Positions 1 through 4,859 of a DNA stretch of 6,369 nt are shown here, piece after piece (the first letter of the stretch is position 1; the number at the start of each line of letters is the position of its first letter). The notes below the pieces were generated by a model. The model saw nothing but the letters and a program-made list of their open reading frames with translations. It did no database searches and was not told the origin of the DNA. The position numbers and the translations under genes were made by a program. Source of the stretch: Bacillota bacterium (GTDB taxonomy: Bacteria > Bacillota > Clostridia > Lachnospirales > Cellulosilyticaceae); the NCBI GenBank assembly GCA_023412455.1, contig JAEYNQ010000045.1, positions 1 through 6,369 of the forward strand, read 5' to 3'.

Positions 1-731
1 AAGATCGCAAAGCTTATATTGAATATATTGATGAACAATATAACGCTGAAAGATTAACACAAATCTTAACAACGGTTACAGAAATGATCGGCGCTAATAT
101 ACTTAATATTGCCAAGCAAGATTATGATCCTCAAGGAGCAAGTGTCACCATCCTTATTTCAGAAGGTGCTGTTCCCGAGATTCGTCATGATGAAGCCAAG
201 TCAGCTTCTCCTGGTCCTATTCCAGAAATTATACTTGGTCATCTGGATAAAAGTCATATTACCGTACATACCTATCCAGAGTATCATCCCTATGAAGGCA
301 TCAGCACCTTTAGAGCTGATATAGATGTGGCAACTTGCGGCGAAATTTCTCCTCTGAAGGCCCTAAACTATCTTATTCACTGTTTTGATGCAGATGTCAT
401 GACATTGGATTATAAAGTACGTGGCTTTGCAAGAGATATTGCAGGTAATAAGCTTTTTATCGATCATCCCATTGATTCTATTCAAAACTTTATACCAGAG
501 CATATTCGTATGATGTATAACATGATTGATGTCAATGTTTACCAGGAAAACATTTTTCACACTAAATGCCGTTTAAAACAATTTGATCTTGATAATTACT
601 TATTTGGCTATACTCAAGAAGAACTCCATAAGGGTGAAGCTAAAATAATTGCCAAAAAGGTAAAAAAAGAGATGGATGAAATTTTCTACGGTACAGTTGT
701 TCGTGAAGCAATGTTTAATTTAGAGGATTAG
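1..731 (+). CDS. speD: S-adenosylmethionine decarboxylase proenzyme, E. coli type (5' partial)
   Basis: Decarboxylates S-adenosylmethionine to supply the aminopropyl donor for spermidine synthesis. The reading frame is open from base 3 with no stop, and the residues before the first in-window ATG (84) also match the family (a YIEYIDEQYNAERLT stretch), so the gene starts upstream and 84 is not the true start. By comparison with the E. coli protein as I remember it (264 residues), about 30 N-terminal residues are missing. The self-cleavage site is visible as HLDKSHITVH; its Ser codon (252-254) would become the pyruvoyl cofactor. The conserved Cys (codon 336-338, in ATCGEISP) lies 28 residues later, the same spacing as E. 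coli Ser112 to Cys140. Further family blocks are FRADID, SPLKALNYLIH and DVNVYQENIFHTK. This is the long proteobacterial-type enzyme, not the short form of about 125 residues found in Bacillus. The stop TAG overlaps the speE ribosome binding site. Identity is very secure. Confidence 0.95.
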   Translation, partial: DRKAYIEYIDEQYNAERLTQILTTVTEMIGANILNIAKQDYDPQGASVTILISEGAVPEIRHDEAKSASPGPIPEIILGHLDKSHITVHTYPEYHPYEGISTFRADIDVATCGEISPLKALNYLIHCFDADVMTLDYKVRGFARDIAGNKLFIDHPIDSIQNFIPEHIRMMYNMIDVNVYQENIFHTKCRLKQFDLDNYLFGYTQEELHKGEAKIIAKKVKKEMDEIFYGTVVREAMFNLED

Positions 732-735
732 GAGG
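729..735 (+). promoter_or_regulatory. Ribosome binding site for speE
   Basis: TAGGAGG lies 5 nt before the ATG at 741. It includes the TAG stop codon of speD, so ribosomes finishing speD end on the speE binding site, which suggests translational coupling within the operon. Confidence 0.85.
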
Positions 736-740
736 CCCAT

Positions 741-1598
741 ATGCAAGACCTGTGGTATAGTGAAAACTATGAAGAGGATGTTAAATTTTCTGTACGTGTC
801 ACCCATCATCTTCATTCTGAGAAAACACCTTTTCAACAAATAGATTTCTTTGAGAGCAAGACTTTTGGCCGATTTTTTACACTTGATGGTTTCATGATGG
901 TGACTGAAAAAGATGAATTTATTTATCATGAAATGATTACTCACGTAGCAATGGCTGTTAATCCTGATATTAAAAGAGTCCTTATTATTGGGGGCGGAGA
1001 TGGAGGTACTGCCAGAGAGATTCTACGTTATAAAACAGTCAAAAAAGTGGACCTAGTAGAAATTGATGAACGTGTGGTACGCCTTTGCCAGCAGTACCTA
1101 CCTTTTACCGCTGCACCTTTTGATCAGGATGCAAGATTATTTGTTCACTTTCAAGATGGATTAGACTTTGTACAAGAAGCTAAAAATAATAGCTATGATT
1201 TAATCTTAGTGGATTCTACAGATCCTATTGGACCTGGTGAAGGCTTATTCACTTATGATTTTTATCATCATTGTGAACGCATCTTAAGCAATGTAGGCAT
1301 TCTTATTAATCAGCATGAAAGCCCTTATTATGAAAGGGATGCCTATGAAATGAAGCGTTCCCACGCTAAGATTAAAGCTAGCTTCCCTATAGCTAAAGTC
1401 TATCAATTTCACATGCCCACTTACCCTTCTGGTCACTGGCTTTTTGGGTTTGCCTCTAAAAAGTATGATCCTGTAAAGGATTTAAAAAGCGATAAATGGA
1501 ATGCCTTTGGGCTTACTACTAAATATTATAATACTCAATTACATCAAGGAGCTTTTATGCTCCCTACCTATGTAAAGGAAGGACTGGAAAATGTTTAA
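741..1598 (+). CDS. speE: Spermidine synthase / polyamine aminopropyltransferase
   Basis: Transfers the aminopropyl group of decarboxylated SAM to a diamine acceptor, normally putrescine giving spermidine, in the cytoplasm. The 285 residues match the usual family length. A short N-terminal beta domain (about 1-60, starting LWYSE) is followed by a Rossmann methyltransferase-like domain. Visible motifs are YHEM (62-65), the glycine-rich GGGDGGTAREILRY (84-97, with Asp87), the acidic VEID (106-109) that binds the nucleoside ribose, QDGLDF (138-143), and DSTDPIGP (158-165), whose Asp158 and Asp161 are the expected catalytic and amine-binding residues. PTYPSGHW near residues 226-233 is also family-typical. 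The start at 741 has a strong binding site and a family-like N-terminus. The gene sits 9 nt after speD and overlaps speB by 8 nt. The acceptor could instead be agmatine, given the ureohydrolase next door; sequence inspection does not settle this. Confidence 0.94.
   Translation: MQDLWYSENYEEDVKFSVRVTHHLHSEKTPFQQIDFFESKTFGRFFTLDGFMMVTEKDEFIYHEMITHVAMAVNPDIKRVLIIGGGDGGTAREILRYKTVKKVDLVEIDERVVRLCQQYLPFTAAPFDQDARLFVHFQDGLDFVQEAKNNSYDLILVDSTDPIGPGEGLFTYDFYHHCERILSNVGILINQHESPYYERDAYEMKRSHAKIKASFPIAKVYQFHMPTYPSGHWLFGFASKKYDPVKDLKSDKWNAFGLTTKYYNTQLHQGAFMLPTYVKEGLENV
1575..1582 (+). promoter_or_regulatory. Ribosome binding site for speB inside speE
   Basis: AAGGAAGG lies 8 nt before the ATG at 1591, within the last codons of speE. 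It supports the 1591 start, which gives an 8-nt overlap with the end of speE and probable translational coupling. Confidence 0.7.
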
Positions 1599-2448
1599 TA
1601 CCTATACAAACCAACAGTTTATCGGCTGTGACAAGTCCTTTGATGAAGGAAATGTCATTTTATTTGGTGCCCCCTTTGATGGTACCACTAGCTATAGACC
1701 TGGTACACGTTTTGCACCAACAGCTATAAGGCCGGATTCTTATGGTCTTGAGACCTATTCTCCTTACCTAGATTTAGATTTAGAAGATTTTTCAATAAGT
1801 GATATTGGAGATGTGGATTTACCCTTTGGCAATCCTCCTAAAGCACTTTTAGCCATTCAAAAGATAGTAGAAACCATTGTGAGAGAGAATAAAAAGCTAC
1901 TAATGATTGGTGGTGAACATTTGGTAACTCTCCCTGTTATTGAGGTGCTTGCTCAGCGTTATCCAGACTTACATATTATTCATCTTGATGCCCATACTGA
2001 TTTAAGAGATGAGTATTTAGGAGAGGAACTTTCTCATGCCACTGTTTTAAGACGGGTGTGGGATATTGTAGGAGATGGACGTATCTACCAATTTGGTATA
2101 CGTTCAGGAATGAAGCAAGAGTTTGAGTGGGCTAAGGCACATACCTATTTACATCCCTTTGATACAGCTACTTTTAAGGAAACACTCCAAACTATTAAAG
2201 ATAAACCTATCTATTTTACTTTGGACCTGGATATTCTAGACCCTTCTATCTTTTCTGGAACAGGTACTCCAGAACCAGGGGGCATAACCATGAAAGAACT
2301 CCTAGATGTCTTTATTGCCCTTAAGGAGGCTCATCTCATTGGTGCAGACGTTGTAGAACTTGCCCCTCATTATGATGCAAGTGGTGTTTCTACAGCTGTT
2401 GCTTGTAAAGCTATTAGAGAGATTGCCCTACTCCTAGCACACCACTAA
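1591..2448 (+). CDS. speB: Agmatinase-family ureohydrolase
   Basis: Manganese-dependent hydrolase of the arginase/agmatinase superfamily. The expected reaction is agmatine plus water to putrescine plus urea. The 285 residues are a normal length for agmatinase. The N-terminal GTTSYRPGTRFAPTAIR block (31-47) is the family signature around the substrate entrance. The metal-binding motifs are all intact: GGEH (107-110, His110), DAHTD (133-137, with Asp133, His135 and Asp137) and DLDILDP (212-218, with Asp212 and Asp214). LSHATVLRR (147-155) and VVELAPHYD (254-262, Glu256) complete the active site. DAHTDLRDEYLGE favours agmatinase over arginase or formimidoglutamase. It is the last gene of the polyamine operon and a terminator hairpin follows 42 nt after the stop. 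N1-aminopropylagmatine is a realistic alternative substrate, since such ureohydrolases belong to this family and cooperate with a SpeE-type enzyme. Confidence 0.92.
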   Translation: MFNTYTNQQFIGCDKSFDEGNVILFGAPFDGTTSYRPGTRFAPTAIRPDSYGLETYSPYLDLDLEDFSISDIGDVDLPFGNPPKALLAIQKIVETIVRENKKLLMIGGEHLVTLPVIEVLAQRYPDLHIIHLDAHTDLRDEYLGEELSHATVLRRVWDIVGDGRIYQFGIRSGMKQEFEWAKAHTYLHPFDTATFKETLQTIKDKPIYFTLDLDILDPSIFSGTGTPEPGGITMKELLDVFIALKEAHLIGADVVELAPHYDASGVSTAVACKAIREIALLLAHH

Positions 2449-2463
2449 AAAGAATACTTATCT

Positions 2464-2482
2464 TATATAAAAACTTTATATA
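2464..2482 (+). other. Small AT-only hairpin downstream of speB
   Basis: A perfect 8-bp inverted repeat (TATATAAA / TTTATATA) encloses a 3-nt AAC loop just after the speB stop. The stem holds only A-T pairs, so it is weak. It may help protect the 3' end of the operon mRNA or be a chance product of AT-rich DNA. Confidence 0.35.
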
Positions 2483-2490
2483 GAATAGTG

Positions 2491-2539
2491 AAAGGTCGAT
2501 GAAACAAGTATTTTATAACACGTTTCATCGACCTTTTTT
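2491..2539 (+). terminator. Rho-independent terminator of the speD-speE-speB operon
   Basis: A perfect 15-bp inverted repeat (2491-2505 AAAGGTCGATGAAAC with 2522-2536) encloses a 16-nt loop, and a run of six Ts at 2534-2539 starts inside the right arm. It lies between two convergent genes: speB ends at 2448 on + and the S-layer-homology gene ends at 2556 on -. On the minus strand the same stem is followed only by a short T-rich stretch (three Ts, then CACTATTCT), so it may also terminate the opposing transcript, but less efficiently. Confidence 0.9.
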
Positions 2540-2555
2540 ATTAATTAACTTCCCT

Positions 2556-3467
2556 TTAGGATCTAGGTGCTACCCTTTGTCTAGTAGCACAAATAATATC
2601 TTTATAATAAGGTGTAGATGGTGTGACATCTGAGAAACCACTGGACTTATCTTCTACATTGCATGTAATATCAAATAGCCTGTTGAGAAGCACTACTGCT
2701 TGTGTACGTGTTAAATCTCCTTCTCCTGCTGGTACTCCTACAGGCGTTGTTTTTAAATACGTGGCTAGACGTGGTATGATGGCTCTGGCCTCAGCTAAGG
2801 TCACAGGTGCTCCCGGCCTAAAACTACCCTCTTCATAAGGTTTCATAATCCCTAAGTTGGTAATATAGTTAATGGCATCCGTACTAAATTTAAGAGATGG
2901 TACGTCCTTGAATTGATTTTCTGTTCTGGGAATATCATTTCTAGTTAACAATCTAGCAATCATGGTTGCAAATTCAGCTCTTGTTACAGCTTGATTAGGT
3001 CTAAAAGTATTATCTGGATAGCCACTAATATAGGGGAAGTTAATGTTCTTCTCTGTCGTTTGATCTATTAAAGGTTGTGGTGTTTGATTGGTCACTGGCT
3101 CACAAAAGGTTATACATATTTTGCTTGTCTTCGTACAACCACCTTCTGTGTATCTAATAACAATTGTTTTGCTCCCTTTTTGTGGCTTAATGGCAGTATA
3201 GTCTGTTCCATACTGCTTAATGATTTTAGGTTGGGCAATCTCCTTATAATAGGCTTTAACTTCTATCATCTGTTTAAGTTCTTCTTCACTTGTACCCTTT
3301 GGTACTTGCAACGCTTTAGGAGAAGCCGCTATCCTTTTAAGAATTGCTGTCTTTGTAGTAGCTGCTTGTTCTTTTGCCACCTTAGTTGTACCACCATAAA
3401 TTAATGAAGGTATTAAAATCAAGGATATCACAAATAACAGTAAAATATTTTTATTTTTTTCCTCCAT
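2556..3467 (-). CDS. Secreted S-layer-homology (SLH) domain protein
   Basis: Probably an exported cell-surface protein held to the secondary cell-wall polymer by SLH repeats. Residues 1-26 look like a signal peptide: a charged MEEKNKN start, hydrophobic core 8-24, likely cleavage near Tyr-Gly-Gly at 24-26. Residues about 64-122 (VKAYYKEIAQPKII, then a KGSKTIVIRYTEGG block) resemble a bacterial Ig-like beta domain; this part is less certain. A Thr/Pro/Gln-rich linker (124-140) leads to SLH material: ISGYPDNTFRPNQAVTRAEF (147-166), FKDVPS...GIMKPYEEGSFRP (186-218) and a degenerate third unit (LTRTQAVVLLNRLF 252-265 with FSDV...YYKDI 278-291). No catalytic domain is visible, so its role beyond cell-wall attachment is unknown. 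Five cysteines (111, 118, 122, 269, 293) are unusual for this class. The ATG at 3467 has a good AAAGGAG site 7 nt upstream. mgtC lies 85 bp upstream on the same strand. Confidence 0.88.
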   Translation of the reverse strand: MEEKNKNILLLFVISLILIPSLIYGGTTKVAKEQAATTKTAILKRIAASPKALQVPKGTSEEELKQMIEVKAYYKEIAQPKIIKQYGTDYTAIKPQKGSKTIVIRYTEGGCTKTSKICITFCEPVTNQTPQPLIDQTTEKNINFPYISGYPDNTFRPNQAVTRAEFATMIARLLTRNDIPRTENQFKDVPSLKFSTDAINYITNLGIMKPYEEGSFRPGAPVTLAEARAIIPRLATYLKTTPVGVPAGEGDLTRTQAVVLLNRLFDITCNVEDKSSGFSDVTPSTPYYKDIICATRQRVAPRS

Positions 3468-3474
3468 ATCAAGG

Positions 3475-3481
3475 CTCCTTT
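3475..3481 (-). promoter_or_regulatory. Ribosome binding site for the SLH protein
   Basis: On the minus strand AAAGGAG lies 7 nt before the ATG at 3467. Its 3' part (GAG, 3477-3475) also forms part of a 6-bp inverted repeat with 3509-3514, so it could be partly masked by a weak hairpin. Confidence 0.75.
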
Positions 3482-3552
3482 TGCTACATTAAAATAATAT
3501 TGCGCTTTGAGCCTAGTATGCCACTTTTTTTCTAAATTATTCATTTTATCCT

Positions 3553-4248
3553 TTAACCAATCTCTTGAATGGCACGAATTCCTTCTATATGATGGAGTTC
3601 AAAAAGATACTGGGTATGGTCACACCTTTCACGTAAGGTTAAAGTCATCATAGCCCCTACTGCCTGATGTCCATCTTGCTTAATGCGTTGTATTTCCAAA
3701 TCAGAAACCTTTGTCCCTTGCTCTTTAACATGCTCTATAAACCTGCTTAAGGCACTCACACTTTCTAATTCTACATAAATCTCCATTACCGTTGAAAATG
3801 CCTCTACATATTCATCTAAACGATGAAGTCCCACTAGTACCCCATATAGGAAAAGTCCACAAATGATGGCTCCTTCATAAAAGCCTACACCTATAGCAAG
3901 CCCTATACAAGCACATGTCCATAAACCAGCTGCAGTTGTTAAACCTTTTACTTGATTACGCCCTATGACAATAATTGTCCCCGCACCTAAGAAACCTATA
4001 CCACTAATGACTTGTGCCCCCAGCCTTGTAGGGTCTGTTTGCACCTTTAATATATCGATCATATATTGACTCGTAATCATTACCATGGTTGCCCCTATAC
4101 ATACCAGTATATGGGTTCTAAATCCTGCAGGTCTTTTCTTAGTCCCTCTTTCAAATCCTATAATGCCAGAAAATAAAGTAGCTAATAGCAATCTAAAAAT
4201 AATGGAGATTGTATTAATCTCTCTCAAATAGTCCATTAATTCTTTCAC
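3553..4248 (-). CDS. MgtC/SapB family membrane protein (GTG start)
   Basis: Integral membrane protein of the MgtC/SapB/YhiD family. Family members are linked to growth under magnesium limitation, and Salmonella MgtC acts on the ATP synthase; the role of clostridial members is not established. The 231 residues match the usual length. The N-terminal membrane domain carries the signatures GFERGTKKRPAGFRTH (31-46), VCIGATMVM (49-57), AQVISGIGFLGAGTI (78-92) and GLTTAAGLW (102-110). Five hydrophobic segments are apparent at about 14-32, 46-64, 79-96, 104-124 and 126-142. Residues about 150-231 are soluble and look like the ACT-like C-terminal domain. The first codon is GTG at 4248-4246, chosen because GAGGAGG lies 9 nt upstream; the in-frame ATG at 4236 would leave a 21-nt spacer. 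A promoter-like box lies about 45 nt upstream. Family identity is secure, physiological function is not. Confidence 0.92.
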   Translation of the reverse strand: MKELMDYLREINTISIIFRLLLATLFSGIIGFERGTKKRPAGFRTHILVCIGATMVMITSQYMIDILKVQTDPTRLGAQVISGIGFLGAGTIIVIGRNQVKGLTTAAGLWTCACIGLAIGVGFYEGAIICGLFLYGVLVGLHRLDEYVEAFSTVMEIYVELESVSALSRFIEHVKEQGTKVSDLEIQRIKQDGHQAVGAMMTLTLRERCDHTQYLFELHHIEGIRAIQEIG

Positions 4249-4257
4249 CTACTTATT

Positions 4258-4264
4258 CCTCCTC
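4258..4264 (-). promoter_or_regulatory. Ribosome binding site that fixes the GTG start of the MgtC-family gene
   Basis: Minus-strand GAGGAGG is a near-perfect anti-16S match, 9 nt before the GTG at 4248 and 21 nt before the next in-frame ATG at 4236. The spacing decides for GTG. Confidence 0.8.
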
Positions 4265-4293
4265 AGTCCTACTGTATACTATTTCTCCTTACT

Positions 4294-4302
4294 ATTTTAG
4301 CA
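4294..4302 (-). promoter_or_regulatory. Probable extended -10 promoter for the MgtC-family gene
   Basis: The minus strand reads TGCTAAAAT, an extended -10 element (TGn plus TAAAAT, one mismatch to TATAAT). No convincing -35 box is seen 17 nt upstream, as is common for extended -10 promoters. The transcript would start near 4287 and have a leader of about 40 nt. Confidence 0.45.
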
Positions 4303-4322
4303 TAAAATAAAGATTATGTTCG

Positions 4323-4347
4323 AAAAATATTAGTATATAATATTTTT
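4323..4347. repeat. AT-only inverted repeat in the divergent intergenic region
   Basis: A perfect 10-bp inverted repeat, AAAAATATTA (4323-4332) and TAATATTTTT (4338-4347), has a 5-nt GTATA spacer. It overlaps a TATAAT box at 4336-4341. It could be an operator between the divergent mgtC and small-membrane-protein genes, or a hairpin. Because it is made only of A and T in AT-rich DNA, chance is a serious alternative. Confidence 0.45.
4336..4341 (+). promoter_or_regulatory. Possible -10 box (TATAAT) upstream of the small membrane protein gene
   Basis: This is an exact TATAAT on the + strand inside the 10-bp dyad. No good -35 box is seen at 16-18 nt (the bases there read near ATTATG). In such AT-rich DNA exact matches are easy to find, so this is only a candidate. 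A second TATAAT at 4384-4389 competes with it. Confidence 0.25.
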
Positions 4348-4356
4348 AATATTAAA
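4345..4356. repeat. 12-bp AT palindrome
   Basis: TTTAATATTAAA is a perfect 12-bp palindrome that overlaps the end of the neighbouring 10-bp dyad. It may be part of an operator or simply low-complexity AT sequence. Confidence 0.35.
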
Positions 4357-4383
4357 TACATTTCCTCTCTTATCTAAAAGTTT

Positions 4384-4389
4384 TATAAT
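4384..4389 (+). promoter_or_regulatory. Possible -10 box (TATAAT) close to the small membrane protein gene
   Basis: An exact TATAAT is paired with a poor -35 candidate, TTTCCT at 4361-4366 (17-nt spacer, three of six matches). Transcription would start near 4396, after the ATG at 4392. That would be consistent with translation beginning at 4458 instead. Confidence 0.3.
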
Positions 4390-4438
4390 AAATGCAACAT
4401 CTTATTCTATTCATTATTATCGTCAATTCTGTATTCTT

Positions 4439-4446
4439 AAGGGAGG
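4439..4446 (+). promoter_or_regulatory. Ribosome binding site that decides the 4458 start
   Basis: AAGGGAGG is a strong Shine-Dalgarno match 11 nt before the ATG at 4458. The ATG at 4392, in the same frame, has no such site in front of it (the bases before it read AAAGTTTTATAATAA). The spacing is slightly long but within range. Confidence 0.65.
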
Positions 4447-4457
4447 TATTATTAGCT

Positions 4458-4796
4458 ATGTATGCCTATTTAAAAAATCATGAAGCTTTTATGAAAGAGG
4501 CTTTGAAGAACTCTACTTTAGACTTAAATTGGCTCTCTACCTATCATCAAACACAAATTTCATTTATTCAGCATGAACGTCTTATTCACTTACTTATTAC
4601 CTTTTTCTTTGCCTTCTTATTTCTATGCAGTACCATCGCTACCCTTTATACCCCTATGCTACTTCTTTTTTTACTGGACCTTATTTTATTTATCACCTTA
4701 CTTTTTTACATTCGCCATTACTATCGCCTTGAAAATGGTCTTGAACGTTGGTACCGACTTTATACCGAAATTGAAGCCCTTAAATCACCTCACTAG
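4458..4796 (+). CDS. Small two-helix membrane protein of unknown function
   Basis: I do not recognise a named family. The frame is open from an ATG at 4392 (134 residues), but I prefer the ATG at 4458 (112 residues) because a strong ribosome binding site precedes it and the start MYAYLKNHEAFMKEAL looks like a natural soluble N-terminus. Residues 1-41 are polar and probably helical. Two hydrophobic helices follow at about 42-64 and 66-84, joined by a very short turn (Tyr-Thr-Pro), so the protein is likely a membrane hairpin with both ends on the same side. The tail, IRHYYRLENGLERWYRLYTEIEAL, is rich in aromatic and charged residues and probably an amphipathic helix. It lies 63 bp upstream of the DEAD-box helicase on the same strand and is divergent from the MgtC-family gene. 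The coding call is well supported, the function is unknown. Confidence 0.75.
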   Translation: MYAYLKNHEAFMKEALKNSTLDLNWLSTYHQTQISFIQHERLIHLLITFFFAFLFLCSTIATLYTPMLLLFLLDLILFITLLFYIRHYYRLENGLERWYRLYTEIEALKSPH

Positions 4797-4803
4797 CCTA
4801 GTA

Positions 4804-4832
4804 TTTACAGATGGTGTATACTATTATAGACT
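4804..4832 (+). promoter_or_regulatory. Possible promoter of the helicase gene
   Basis: TTTACA at 4804-4809 matches five of six -35 positions and, after 17 nt, TAGACT at 4827-4832 matches four of six -10 positions. Transcription would start near 4839, just before the ribosome binding site. If not real, the helicase is read from the promoter of the upstream membrane protein gene. Confidence 0.3.
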
Positions 4833-4859
4833 TAAATACTGCAAGAAAAGGAGATTCAT

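Noticed and set aside
109..324. Open frame of 71 codons on + inside speD
   Set aside because: It lies wholly within the strongly conserved speD frame, has no ribosome binding site and no recognisable protein features.
363..560. Open frame on the - strand across speD
   Set aside because: Antisense to conserved speD codons, with no family resemblance; a shadow of the real gene.
720..944. Open frame on the - strand across the start of speE
   Set aside because: Antisense to the speE N-terminus and ribosome binding site; no supporting signal.
2623..3404. Open frames on + (2623-2838 and 3075-3404) opposite the SLH gene
   Set aside because: The minus-strand frame has a signal peptide and SLH motifs; the + frames show no domain and no credible start signals.
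3468..3552. Terminator or promoter between the MgtC-family gene and the SLH gene
   Set aside because: No stem followed by a T-run on the minus strand (the T-run at 3525-3532 is on +), and no -35/-10 pair with acceptable spacing; TATTAT near 3495 lacks a matching -35.
4392..4457. Upstream start (ATG 4392) giving a 134-residue membrane protein
   Set aside because: No ribosome binding site before 4392 and a TATAAT box directly abuts it, whereas AAGGGAGG precedes 4458. The extra 22 residues are hydrophobic and could imitate a membrane segment, so this is not fully excluded.
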